A stretch of 64,000 bases of DNA from Gentiana macrophylla (taxonomy: Eukaryota > Streptophyta > Magnoliopsida > Gentianales > Gentianaceae): assembly GCA_026214975.1 (NCBI GenBank), contig JAOBSW010000110.1, positions 124,001-188,000 on the forward strand. Direction: 5' to 3'. Positions 43,402 to 54,420 of the stretch are shown piece by piece. A program made the translations under genes and the position numbers. Within the stretch, counting starts at the first letter, position 1. Every line of letters starts with the position of its first letter. The notes under the pieces are model-generated. The model was not told the DNA's origin, searched no databases, and saw only the letters and a list, made by a program, of their open reading frames with translations.

Positions 43402-44955
43402 CCCTCAGTCTCCATATACCTTCGTTCCTAGCATCTTCTTTGTTTTGTTGGTTACCAATAAAGGCTCCTTGGGAAGGATCTGGAGGCTTGTCCTTCTGGT
43501 TGATGTTCTCTGTTGCTGAGGGATTTGTACCATATGATTCTTTACCTCTTAGATTGCCTCTGGTTGATTCCATTCTCTCCTTTGTATTACTAATGTCATA
43601 CAGTGGTCTATTAATGGTTGCACCCGTTTTCACTGTTCTAGTACTTGTTGCATACCTTTTGGTTGGTATAGTTGATGAAATATTTGCCTGTGATTGAGGA
43701 TCTTTTCTTTTAGAAGGTTCATGGGAAGTATAGCTTCTATTAGAATCGACTTCCATATCATTAGAGTCTAAACTTGGGAGGGCTTGGTTATGATTGCCTC
43801 TAGATAGGAGTGTGACATTAGCTTCGGTGAAAGTTGAAGCGACTCCATTCATTTTGTCTGTAGGATACTCACGTTATGTAAAGTATCATCTCCACGAATT
43901 TCCTCATTACCATCTTCTTCTATTAATACATCATATCTTGACCCTGTTTGATAATCTCTCTGCAGTCGATTGCAGGATCTTCCATGTGCTTTCTCATGCT
44001 GTCTGTCTTGCTCTCCTCTGAGTGGCCCTTTAGCATTGTGCCAATCTTGTCTATCTCCTCTTTGATTCTGACCCGTTAGTGCTCTTCTCCTCCTATTGGA
44101 CGCTATCATCCAGGGACCAAATGGTTTATCTGGAGTAGGGCGGCAGAGTTGGGTTGATTTGCAGTCCAGATCTTTGTATGAGGCTGTGGTGGAGGTTGAT
44201 TCGAGAGAGCATTCTTGAGTTTTATGTCCTATCTTGCCACACTCAAAGCATATTTGATTCAATCCTTCGTATTCAACGAAAAACAATTTCCATTGAAGAT
44301 TACTTTAGTTCTCGGGACTGCTGCAGTTCATCTCCACACAAATTCGACAAACTTGGCTCTTGTAGTGCGTGAAGTGACAATGTCTACCTTCCAGGTTTGC
44401 CTACTCTCCTTGCCGCTTGTAATGTGAAAATCCTCATTCTCAAATAACTCGTGGGGTACTCCTGGAAACCTAACCCACACTAGCGTTATGCAGGATTGAT
44501 TGCTTTGAAGGTTGAAAGAAGGGCCTCCATTTCCTTACCGTTAAGTAATGCCCTTGTATCGTCCATGGTCCCATAGATAGGGCTGCTTCATAGTCTTCTT
44601 TACTGGCAAAGCGGATGACATAGTAATCTGATTCCAGATCCACTATATCCAGATCGCCAGAGATACCCCACATTAAATTCAATCGCTGCTGCAAAGTCTT
44701 GAACGCTATACTCCGCCCCAACACCTTGACCGAAGCGACTCTCCGCCATGGGTACCACAAGTCAATGCAATCGTTGATGTGAATTTCAATTGGGTCATCA
44801 TCGATTTCGTGCCTCTCAATCCTCAGCAATTTTGATGAAATCGGCGATGTCCTATTCATCTTCTCCTTCTCCGGTATAGAATTTTGCATGTCGCTTTGGC
44901 TCCTCGAGGAGTTCCGCACCGCCTTTAGAAACCATTTTGATGAACGATCCGCCAT
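43349..44955 (-). pseudogene. LINE ORF1 (DUF4283 and CCHC)
   Basis: The N-terminal segment (44955-44470) reads MADRSSKWFLKAVRNSSRSQ and then a DUF4283 domain with DLESDYYVIRFASKEDYEAA and GPWTIQGHYLTVRKW. After a frame break the knuckle CFECGKIGHKTQEC (44250-44209) and a polar tail follow (44286-43849 and 43852-43349), overlapping the start of ORF2. ORF1 of plant L1 elements binds element RNA. Frame breaks near 44470 and 43850 inactivate it. Confidence 0.88.
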
Positions 44956-45591
44956 TGCCGGAACTTTTTCCTTCCACTTATCCTTTCCTCGGAAATGGTC
45001 GGATCTTCGTCTGCCTGTGGTTGGGAGTCTGTCTCCATGGCGCCGGAGAAGCCATGATTAATTGACGTTATTTTTTTTATAAAATCTCATCTTTGATTCA
45101 TGATCAAGAGCACTATTCATTCCGCAAAGATAATCAGCAATAGATCCTTTTTTTTTTCACACCCAAACTCCTACCCACGGCAATAACCTTCACATCAGCA
45201 TTTCCATAATTACCCCCACAACCTACACATTACTTCATACAAAAGTCGCTCCTTGAACCATTTGCCCAGCATTTACAGGACCATTCTCCCATCCAGCTTC
45301 GATTGTTCAAAAAAAAAATTCAGACCGCCCAGCCCGGAAAATATATTACCAACAACCCAAAATTGTGTCAATTAATAGAGTTCATGTTGTTATTATTATT
45401 ATTATTATTATTATTTGTCCAGATCATTATTGATCTAAATAAATAATATTATCATAGCATCAATATTTTTCTTTTGACATCCATTCTATGTTTTTTTTAC
45501 AAATCTCACCGAAAGGCAGGCCAATCTATCAATTACAATTGGAGGTCAATATCATAGTCATTCTTTAACCAGAATCAATCAAACATAATCA

Positions 45592-45810
45592 ATGGACTCC
45601 GGAAGAGCAGCCGGAGTGGAGATGCCCTCCAAAAATCACAACTATATATGGACTTCGGAATTGACAACCGGAGTGGAGATGTCCTCCAAAACATCACAAC
45701 TATGGACTTCGGAATTAACAATCGGAGTGGAGATGCCCTCAAAAACATCATAACTCACAACTATGGACTTCGGAAGAACAACCGGAGTGGAGATGCCCTC
45801 CAAAATATGC
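45592..45810. repeat. four ~56-bp tandem repeats with CTCCGG..CCGGAG palindromes
   Basis: Each unit is ATGGACTTCGGAA, a short spacer, ACAACCGGAGTGGAGATGCC and CTCCAAAACATCACAACT. Starts are near 45592, 45648, 45703 and 45762. In unit 1 CTCCGG and CCGGAG flank AAGAGCAG as a perfect stem. The array lies just before the 3' LTR purine tract. Confidence 0.88.
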
Positions 45811-45854
45811 AAAGACAAACTCGGCCTCCAAACCCGGACTCATTTGAGGAAGGG

Positions 45855-46107
45855 TATTAGAAGATATAAATCAAAGATAAATGCTAAAGATAGAGTTGCT
45901 AAATATAAGTTTAGTTTAAAATAAAGTTTGGTAGTTTGATTTAAATTTAGGTTAGCATTATAGGAGATTTTATCGTTATTTTTGTATTTATTTAGTTTTA
46001 TCTCATTTTCTCTTATATAAAGGAGGAGGTAGTGTAACAATTCTATCAATCAATAAAAACACCAGTTCACTCTTCTATTATTTTTCATAGTATTCTGATT
46101 TTCTTTA
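45855..46107 (+). repeat. 3' LTR
   Basis: Begins TATTAGAAGATATAAATC (a normal LTR would start TG) after the purine tract and ends TTTTCTTTA, matching the 5' LTR from 45901 on. Confidence 0.82.
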
Positions 46108-48257
46108 GTTATACTCATTTACTCGTTTATAGGATGTTTACTCGTTTATAGGAGCTTTCACGTGCTTTCGTTCGAGAAAAAAAAAAGAACATATGAGCTT
46201 TCATTCGAGAAGAAAAAAAAAGGAGCTTTCAGGTGCTTTCGTTCGAGAAGAAAAAAAAATAGGAGCTTTCAGGTGCTTTCGTTCGAGAAGAAAAAAAAAT
46301 AGGAGCTTTCAGGTGCTTTCGTTCGAGAAGAAAAAATTGAACATATGAGCTTTCATTCGAGAAAAAAATGAACATATGCAGGGACGGAACCAGGGATTGG
46401 AGGTCGGGTAGGCTATTGGAGTATATTTGTATGGTCAGGTGGGCTGGATTAAGACAAATAACTGTGTTGAGCTGAGTTATATAAGGTTTTTGATCTACCT
46501 AAAATAAAATTCGGGCCGTCCATGAACATATGAGCTTTCGTTTGAGAAGAAAAAAATAAGATGAACATATGAGCTTTCGTTCGAGAAGCAAAAAATGAAC
46601 ATATGAGCTTTTGTTCGAGAAAAAAATGAACATATGAGCTTCCGTTCGAGAAGAAAAAAAAATAAAATGAACATATGAGCTTTCGTTAGAAGAAAAAAAA
46701 TAAAACATATGAGCTATCGTTCGAGAATAAAATATAAGATGAACATATGAGCTTTCGTTCGAGTAGAAAAAATAAGATGAACATATGAGCTTTCGTTAGA
46801 AGAAAAAATAAAACAAATACACTAGTTGTTAGTTGTTATACTCGTTTACTTGTTTATAGGACGTTTACTCGTTTATATGAGCTTTCACGTGCTTTGAAGG
46901 AAAAAAATGAACATATGAGCTTTCGTTCGAGAAGAAAAAGATGAACATATGAGCTTTCGTTCGAGCAAAAAATGAACATATGAGCTTTTCGTTCGAGAAG
47001 AAAAAATAAGATGAACATATGAGCTTTTGTTCGTGAAGAAAAAATGAATATATGAGCTTTTGTTGAGAAAAAAATTAACATATGAGCTTTTCGTTCAAGA
47101 AGAAAAAAATAAAACATATGAGCTTTTGTTCAACAAGAAAAAAATAGGATGAACATATGAGCTTTCGATCGAGAAGAAAAAAAAAACAAATACGCTAGAA
47201 GGAGAGCGTTCGAGAAGAAAAAAATAAAACATATGAGCTTTCGTTCGAGAAAAAAATGAACATATGAGCTTTCGTTCGAGAAGAAAAAAATAAGATGAAC
47301 ATATGAGCTTTCGTTCGAGAAGAAAAAAAATGAATATATGAGCTTTTGTTCGAGAAAAAAAATGAACATATGAGCTTTCGTTCGAGAAGAAAAAAATAAA
47401 ATGAACCTATGAGCTTTCGTTCGAGAAGAAAAAAATAAAACATATGAGCTTTTATTGAACAAGAAAAAAATAGGATGAACATATGAGCTTTCGTTCGAGA
47501 AGAAAAGAATAAAACAAATACACTAGAAGGAGAGCGTTCGAGAAGAGAAAAAATAAAACATATGAGATTTCGTTCGAGAAGAAAAAAATAAAACAAATAC
47601 GCTAGGAGGGCGTTCGAGAAGAAAAAAATAAAACATATGAGCTTTCCTTCGAGAAGAAACAAATAGGATGAACATATGAGCTTTCGTTCGAGAAAAAAAA
47701 TAAAACAAATACGATAGAAGGAGGGCTATGAGCTTTCGTTCGAGAAGAAAAAAATAAAACAAAAACGCTAGAAGGAGGGCGTTCGAGAAGAAAAAAATAA
47801 AACATATGAGCTTTCGTTCGAGAAGAGAAAAATAGGATGAACATATGAGTTTTCGTTCGAGAAAAAAAATGAAACACAGTTCGAGGGAACAAATACACTA
47901 GAAGGAGGGCTATGAGCTTTCGTTCGAGAAGAAAAAAATAAAACAAATACGCTAGAAGGAGGGCGTTCGAGAAGAAAAAAATAAAACAAATGAGTTTTCG
48001 TTCGAGTAGAAAAAAATAGGATGAACATATGAGTTTTCGTTCGAGGAAAAAAATAAAACACAGTTTGAGGGAAAAATTGATAAAAATAAAACACAGTTTG
48101 AGGGAAAAAAAAACAAATACGCTCAAGGAGGAGGAGGCGTTCGAGAAGAAAAAATAAAACAAATGAGTTTTCGTTCGAGTAAAAAATAGGATGAACATAT
48201 GAGTTTTCGTTCGAGGAAAAAAATAAAACACAGTTTGAGGGGAAAAAAATCCAAATA
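46107..48257. repeat. minisatellite of ~35-45-bp units next to, and partly made of, tRNA-Asn
   Basis: About 50 units of the form GAACATATGAGCTTTCGTTC GAGAAGAAAAAAATAAAAT (written in two parts) fill 2.1 kb. A second unit type contains AAATACGCTAGAAGGAGGGC, which is the last ~15 bp of the adjacent tRNA-Asn gene plus its 3' flank, then GTTCGAGAAG; copies lie near 47193, 47521, 47600, 47712, 47766, 47896, 47950 and 48120. A larger block (TATACTCGTTTACTCGTTTA...CACGTGCTT) occurs at 46110 and 46838. Long open frames on the minus strand (repeats of KAHMFI and SSRT) are by-products of the array. Confidence 0.95.
46379..46524. mobile_element. hAT-type MITE inserted in the minisatellite
   Basis: Starts CAGGGACGGAACCAGG and ends GGCCGTCCATG, flanked by AACATATG at 46371-46378 and 46525-46532 (which is also the repeat-unit sequence). 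Shares GGTGGGCTGGATTAAGA with the MITE at 19266-19441. Confidence 0.8.
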
Positions 48258-48331
48258 CGCTAGAAGGAGGGCTTGAACCTCCGACCTTGTGGTTAACAGC
48301 CACACGCTCTAGCCAACTGAGCTATTCCAGC
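48258..48331 (-). tRNA. tRNA-Asn (GTT)
   Basis: On the minus strand it starts GCTGGAATAGCTCAGTTGGC (acceptor and D arm, A box) and has an anticodon arm GTGGCTGTTAACCAC with loop CTGTTAA (anticodon GTT), a variable region AAGGTC and a T arm GGAGGTTCAAGCCCTCC (B box). It ends TTCTAGCG, so acceptor strands GCTGGAA and TTCTAGC pair with one G-T. 74 nt, no intron, CCA not encoded, as for plant nuclear genes. Immediately downstream lies the T-rich minisatellite, which supplies Pol III terminators. Confidence 0.95.
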
Positions 48332-48635
48332 ATTTATTAATTTCTAGGTTTAATTTTATATTAACTCCGATATCGTTAATACTATTATCAAATTATATAA
48401 AATATTGTTCAAATGATTTTGTTTTGATACTAAGTGGTCTTGATGACATTAATGGATAAGTTCAATATCATGATAAATTAATATTATTGTATATATGTTT
48501 AAATATCTACCTTTAAAAAAAAAAGTTTAAATATCTAAGACAAAAGTGTTTATCTTATAGATAAATTTTAGATAATAAAGAAAAAAATCGTTGTTATTGT
48601 TTTTTTTTTATTAGGAGCTCATTCTTTCTTCCTTG

Positions 48636-48684
<49 letters not shown>

Positions 48685-49117
48685 GTTATATACGACAATT
48701 TTTAATCTCTATCTAGTACCTATATTATGTCTGGAGGGTGTAAAAAAAAATGAAATCCAATCATGCAGCCACATAATCCAATGGTGCCGGAGAATCAATT
48801 AGTAGTAGTACTCAATAATGCTATTAACAACAAATTGAAACATTTCATAATACAGAACTTTTACCGGGGCAGGAGAATCCATCACTTGAAGATGAACGAT
48901 CATTCGAAAGTATATAAAGATGTACATGAAGTCCATCAAAAGTCATAAAGTGAAAAACTCATAAATTTTTATCGCAGACATATTGAATACCATTGAAATT
49001 GTGGCCGGTTGCATATTAGTCATGAGTCTTGTATCATGATCATTAAGATAAAATTGTGTTGTGTTGTGTTTGCTTTTGTGTTGATTTAGTTGTTGTGACA
49101 CAACAATTGTGAAATAC
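48332..49117. other. no gene seen; long poly-T
   Basis: Upstream side of the tRNA gene. T-run of about 46 at 48638-48683. A short open frame at 48763-48948 (+) has no recognisable domain. Confidence 0.5.
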
Positions 49118-49352
49118 TACATTCGGTCCAAAATATAAGTCGTCATAGAAATTTTCAAACTGATTAAATTTGAAGGCTAAATGTCTAAATATTTGACTAT
49201 TATTAATGTAATAGTTATTAAGTAATGAAAGTTATTGAATTGATAATAAATTAAGGGTAAGATAGTAATAAATGTTGTATTGGTAATGTAGATTGACTTA
49301 TATAGTGGGACAAATAAAAAAATATAGGATGACTTATATTTTTTCCATCTCT
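49118..49352. mobile_element. Stowaway-like MITE, decayed
   Basis: CATTCGGTCCAAAATATAAG at the left and GACTTATATTTTTTCCATCT at the right are imperfect inverted ends. The interior (TTGACTATTATTAATGTAAT, AATAAATGTTGTATTG) is close to the interior of the MITE at 23250-23514. Confidence 0.72.
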
Positions 49353-49474
49353 AAAATCTATGTAGGCCTATGTCACTCTTCAATAACAATAGCAAATTGG
49401 TTACGACTACTAATAATCATTCATAACCTAAACAATTAATTTCCCCTTTTTCCTTTTGTTTCTTTAGGAAGGGG

Positions 49475-49575
49475 AAGGGGGTTTATTTAATTTACTGAGG
49501 GCAAGATGAGGATTCGAACCCTAGTCAACACTAAGAAGTGTATTGACATTTATCACTAAACCAAATTCAATCCTA
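49475..49575 (-). mobile_element. SINE-like tRNA-derived remnant
   Basis: On the minus strand a possible A box (TGGTTTAGTGATAAATG) and a good B box (GGGTTCGAATCC) are spaced about 40 bp apart, as in plant SINEs. No tail or target duplication could be confirmed. Confidence 0.4.
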
Positions 49576-50053
49576 GCATTATGTTTAACTTGGTCTGCAG
49601 TCTGATCAACTACTAAAAGACCGTCAAACATGAGGACATGAACACTTTTCATTAGGGTTTAGTTTGTTTCAAGCGTTTCATTATTCATTTATATTTTAAT
49701 TTGTATTTGTAAATCTTAAAAAATGTCTATAAACTTTATCGACCCGTGCTATCATCAATGGAATCCATCTGCACATTGTTTTGTTCTTCTTTTCCACCAT
49801 CCTTTTCCTTCTCCCCGTTCCTAAAAATATATATGTAAGCGCCAAGCCGCCAATGATGAATGAACCAAATAATTTCCCGAAAAAGAATCGTCTGATTGAT
49901 CACCTTCCTACTATTATTATTATTATTATTATTATGAACAGCAAAAAAAAAAAAAAAATTATTAATAGAAAGTCTCATTCTAGCAAGATGCTAGATATGG
50001 CACAAGATCAAGTAGCAACACAAAATTATATATGAGGATATTACTCCATCACC

Positions 50054-50617
50054 ATGTCGTCCAATCGAAACTACTCTTTGTGTTCCTGCCTACTATCCAA
50101 GAGAAACTACGACTTTGAATATCTGCAAATACATCTTCGACCGTCGAAACCTTATGATAAACAATATTGTCTTTGGGGCACCATATGTTCCAAAAACTTG
50201 TTTTTTTATTGCATCCCATATCCAAAATTTTTCCTTAAGCCAAGCCGACGGTGGGCAAAGTTTGTTGAAAGATATCCAATCTGTTGGTACTAAGTTGTTG
50301 AAAAATAATTATCAAATGATCGAGGATCTTTCACCATAAAGCCGATGAAAACGAACACTGAAAGAATATGTGAGTTGTTTGCAAAAAGGACAAATCAAAA
50401 TGCTGAGATGAATATTTCTATTTGCAATGTTTACTTTGGTTGGTAGGCGATCTTGTGCGGCCCTCCAGTTCATGATATTGATTTCGATGGTACCAAAGCA
50501 TTTCACCGCCAAGCAACCATAAGGGATTGTTGAACCTTGCCAATAGATGAAAGTTTGCAAATGGCTAACTAAGATCCCTAATGGATCGAAGTGAAACATC
50601 TAGGTCATGGAATCATA
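50054..50617 (-). pseudogene. LINE C-terminal fragment (zf-RVT)
   Basis: The open part (50599-50312) reads NWRAAQDRLPTKVNIANRNI and HLSILICPFCKQ, the zf-RVT pattern that follows RT in plant LINEs (WRxxxxRLPTxxNLxxRxI...CPxC). Downstream frames to about 50060 look like the remaining tail with stops. No RT is linked. Confidence 0.68.
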
Positions 50618-51300
50618 GACTTGATATGATCCAGTCCTATGGCTTTGACCAACATATTGATGAGCACTGTGAGACAAGACGATCAATGGTGGAAAATTGG
50701 TGTTAAGGTGTTGAAGTGTATGACATTGCATACTTTGTGAATGATGCGAGAATATAAGTATTGACTATCCAACTAATTGATTGGGAAAGCAAAACACTAT
50801 TCTTGGAGATTCAAAATGTTCTTGATCACTAGAATAAGTTTTTGAAATTATCCCAAAATCTTATATTGATAAGATGGATAAGAATTATACAGTACAAGGT
50901 TCCATGTCAGGTCTCTTACAGACATGACATAGGATAGTTCTCCATATATTTCAGGGTCTCGGGACAAGATATATATAGAGGAGAATGGATAATCATAACA
51001 TACAAGTTTGTCAAGGTCATTTAAATTACATCCATGATTTGATAATTGGAAAAACAATAAAGGAAATTCTCAAGTATCTTCGGAGAAAGAGAGTGAGTAT
51101 GCTAGTTTAATCATGTGGTGACTTGATAGGAGACGGTAACACCGATAAAGATGATCAATAGTTGACTCATGGATCGATGTATATTCTTGTCAAATTGTTT
51201 GATGGACATTGGCATAAATGTGATTGAAAGACTTGGCCCACTTTCTTTAGGGTAAGTGAGAGAATGTTATTATAAATGGAGTAATCTAAAATAATCCATA
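50618..51300 (+). pseudogene. copia RT-RNase H remnant, heavily mutated
   Basis: Across frames the plus strand reads IQSYGFDQHIDEHC, then SYIDKMDKNYTVQGSMSGLL, then KTIKEILKYLRRKRVSMLV and CGDLIGDGNTDKDDQ. These align in order with copia RT/RNase H landmarks (GFxxxxDEPCVY; SQxxYIDK...; LKxILKYLxRTxDxxLVYG; GYTDSDFQ). Stops are frequent. A purine-rich GGTGGGAGATTAG at 51350-51362 may be the old polypurine tract. Confidence 0.62.
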
Positions 51301-53602
51301 TTGCCTTTGTGGGCAATTGAGACTTTTTTAGCCATGGTGCCCAAAATGGTGGGAGATTAGATCAAGATCAAAACGAATCTATACGAATCCGGTGCAAAAA
51401 CAAAGAATGTGACTATGCGGAAGTTACAACAGATACACGGAAAATACGGTAGCAATGCGACCGTTGCAGTATATATTCATCAGATCCGGTAGCACCAACG
51501 GTCTAGGCATTTGCAGAATATCTACAAGAAGTCATGCAATCTCGGTTTTCGTCCAGATTGCGTTTTTGGGTCGGATTCAGATTCCAATAACTTCAAGAGT
51601 ATCTCACGAGCAATTGGAAAGTTAAGTTCCAAGTTATTACTTTACTAAAGTCTGTGAATATCAATTAGAGGTTTGATTAACTAGCCATAAACAACTATAA
51701 CCTACCAAATGGATATTAGTGTAGATAAAATGCTAGTCAAAATAGTGTAAAGCTCCAAAAAGTATGTCATGTGGTATCATGGGAATCAACATACCCTACC
51801 GACTATTTATTGGTGACTTTGTGACGATTTAATGGTAAAATTCATAGTTTAAGCGGTAGCTCTATCTGATTCAACCGCCTTATGCCTCTCTATTTTCCGG
51901 ATACGAAAGGTTTACATACACGCTTGCCTCTAGCGGAGCTTGAACCCTGGTCTTTTGTCAGGGTATGACTTATCGATGTCTCATTGATTCTTATGCCTCT
52001 TTCATTGGCCCATATATTCCTTCAAGTTTAAATGAGTTAGCATGCATAAACTCTTTGGGCCGTCTATCGTCGGTCAGATCTTTTCAGCTCCGTTTAGATA
52101 CCCTGCTTAAGAAACCAATTAAATTCAATTGCTACCCATTTCGCAACACTTCGATCTCAGAGAAATCATGTTGATAAAGTGTGTGAAATCATGTGTCAAG
52201 TAGCTAATTAAACACAAACATTAGCTAATTAAACACAAACATTAAGAGCAGATAATGAGAATTTAAGTTGCAAAGTGCCAAAAATATTGACCTATCATTC
52301 CCAATCCACCATAAAACACAACAATATCTACTTCTTGACTAGAAAAATGGTTTATCCTTCCCTGGCTATGGGGTCCGAAGTGTCAAGTTCAAAATCCATA
52401 GCTTTGAATACTAAAATAACAGCAATTAGAAAAGATGATTCCTAACAAGAATCAAAATATACTTTCTTGAAAGTAACTTGCATTAACTTCAAGAACACTT
52501 CAATAAAGTCATGTATTGAATGCTAAATTCGGTATCTTCCAACTACCGAAAATAGGGGTATTTATTAAATCATGTCGGAATGGTGTGCATGTGTCAGGAG
52601 CTTGTGGAGCGCGCCATGGTGATACTTAGAGCACAATATAATGTTTATAACATATGAGGTGTTCGCTAGTTGAGCTTGGAGGTCGCCTTGTTGTTCTCGA
52701 GGTTATGACAGGACAACTGAAGCATTTAATGCATGGGACAACAATGTAGGGGGCGGGGGTGATCCAATCATCAAGGCGAGCGAGCGCCATTTGCGTGAGA
52801 TTCCGTTTTACTTAAAATTCCTGCAAAAACTTGATGGTGTGAAAACACTAGCTACTTAGAGCGCGAAATTGAACAAACATGTGTATCTATCTATAAAACA
52901 AAAACACGAAATACCTTATGTAAACCCGAAAATAAAAGTAGATCTTAATCGATCAATGACCCCAAAAAAATGGTATTTTTCATAACATAAACTTCTTACG
53001 GCATCTGGGTGGAAATATGCAAATTGAGACACCTGAAAAGACGTAAAACTGCTATTAAAACGCGGTAAATAGGGAATAAACATGGTGATATGGCTGCTTC
53101 ATTCATGTGAGAAAGAAGGTATGGCTGCTTCATTCATGTGAGAAAGAAGGTATGCAAGTAGGCTAGGCTATGAATGCTTTTCAGACGTATTTTCTGATTC
53201 GGTGGCGCCCCCCTTCACAGTTCTCATGGCATAATAAAGAGAGGAAGCTCTTGTTCATATATGAACTATAGGAATAGGATACAGCATTGAGAAATGTAAG
53301 TTAGATATCCCTTCTTTCTCTCTTACTCATGAGAAAAAGAAGTTGTTGTCTGATCTTGATCATTTCCCCTCTCTTGAACAAGAGTTTTGGCAGACAAGAG
53401 ATTGTTGAAGTATATAAAATGTTAACTATCTATCTACCTCCCCATCGCCCTGCTTTTGGAGAGATAAGTAACATTGACGTGTAGCAGTATCAGGCCAAGA
53501 ATTGAATTCCCCGCTTCCAAGCACAGTTTTTCCAAAAATGAGGTTTTCGCCTCTTTAAAAAAAAATATATATATATAAAAAAAAAAAAAAAAAAAAAAGG
53601 CT
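51301..53602. other. non-coding; small tandem duplications and a SINE-like B box
   Basis: 51360-51640 may be LTR remnant of the preceding copia. 51935-51947 (minus) holds a B-box-like GGGTTCAAGCTCC, possibly a SINE. AGCTAATTAAACACAAACATT is duplicated at about 52202-52243, and TATGGCTGCTTCATTCATGT plus GAGAAAGAAGG is duplicated at about 53090-53152. No gene was recognised. Confidence 0.45.
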
Positions 53603-53922
53603 GGGATAAGCTTAATGCAGGTTGGAAAGAAAACTTCTTGTCACCAGTCGGGAATGAAGTCTTTGTCAAGTTCGTTCTCCATGCGTTTCCCACGTACGCT
53701 ATGAAATGTTACCTTCTCCCACACCATGACGTCCTTAATTTGCTTGAAGCTATGATCCGACATTTTTATTGGAGCAATGCAATGGGTAAGCTTAATCGGT
53801 ATTGGAAAATTTAGAAACTATGTTGCAAGCCTAAATCCCATGGTGGCCTTGGGTTCCGAGACCTCCACCACTTTAATGTAGCCATGCATGCTTGCAAAAA
53901 CTGCTCGGAGAATTGGTAAGCT
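53603..53922 (+). pseudogene. LINE reverse transcriptase C-terminal fragment
   Basis: The plus strand reads WKENFLSPVGNEVFVKFVLH then AFPTYAMKCYLLP and PKSHGGLGFRDLHHFNVAM, which matches the post-catalytic RT region of plant LINEs (WKxxxLSxAGKEVLIKSVxQAIPTYxMSxFxLP...GGLGFRxLxxFNxAL). One stop (KI-stop-KLC) interrupts it. It is cut at 53923 by a Stowaway-type end. Confidence 0.82.
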
Positions 53923-53952
53923 CCCTCCGTCTCAAAATATAAATCCAATTAC

Positions 53953-53987
<35 letters not shown>

Positions 53988-54190
53988 TTCAATCCCAAAA
54001 ATGAATTGGTTTACCACTACTTATTTGTTTGTGTCATTTTGTTTTGTTAAACTTTTAGGGAATGTCACCAATGTTAAATGTTTAGGGAATGTCAGCAGCA
54101 ATTGAATTGGGATCTTATCGTTTTGCATGCTTGTGTGTTCCAGATTTTGTTTAATAGAATATCTTTTTCTTTTTTTTTACCTCAAAAAAA
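53923..54190. other. MITE end and homopolymer tracts
   Basis: CTCCCTCCGTCTCAAAATAT at 53923 is a Stowaway-type left end; its right end is not clear. T-run at 53956-53986 and A-run at 54184-54196. Confidence 0.5.
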
Positions 54191-54420
54191 AAAAAAGGTT
54201 ACATTCATAAGAGTGGTTATTAAACAATGTCAGGGATACAAGCCGAGGTTACAAAAATCGGTAAATGCTACCAAAGGCAACGTCCCAAGAGAGCAAGAGA
54301 CTCTCCTTAGCTAGCAGATTAGCCGAGACATTTCCCGAACGTAGGGGAGGAAGCGTACTAGGCTAAGAGCAGGCCCTTGATTGCGTGGTAAGAGGCAGCC
54401 AAGGGCCACACCAAATGCGA
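54191..54420 (-). pseudogene. LINE C-terminal (RNase H region) fragment
   Basis: Minus strand: a segment with RFLPYVREMS and, in a neighbouring frame, SANLLAKESLLLSWDV resembles the end of the RNase H-like domain of plant LINEs (VxR.xNxxANxLAKxA), followed by a 3' UTR and an A-tail (T-run on the minus-strand 3' side at 54197-54184). Short and broken. Confidence 0.45.

Larger units (their letters stand above)
39885..45078 (-). mobile_element. L1-type LINE, about full length, 5.2 kb
   Basis: A minus-strand element with an A-tail (T-run at 39882-39892) and a 16-bp target duplication ATAAAATCTCATCTTT at 39869-39884 and 45079-45094. The order is ORF1 (DUF4283, zinc knuckle), ORF2 endonuclease, reverse transcriptase, and a zf-RVT/C-terminal region. 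Several frame breaks show it is no longer active. It interrupts the LTR element at 39430-46107. Confidence 0.93.
39430..46107 (+). mobile_element. non-autonomous LTR retrotransposon (TRIM/LARD-like), host of a LINE
   Basis: A partial 5' LTR (39430-39634) and a 3' LTR (45855-46107) share the same sequence, including TCTTATATAAAGGAGGAGG and CACCAGTTCACTCTTCTATT. The primer binding site follows the first; a purine tract (TTTGAGGAAGGG, 45843-45854) precedes the second. Removing the LINE leaves about 1 kb of interior with no gag or pol and a palindromic tandem repeat. The 5' LTR lacks its first ~45 bp. Confidence 0.82.

Noticed and set aside
46107..48257. CRISPR-like array
   Set aside because: Repeat units are contiguous and variable with no unique spacers, and the DNA is a plant genome.
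47602..48303. Long minus-strand open frame (233 codons) and its neighbours, with repeated KAHMFI/SSRT motifs
   Set aside because: It is translation of the minisatellite. Unit lengths vary, frames change freely, and the same peptide appears in several overlapping frames, so it is not a repeat protein.
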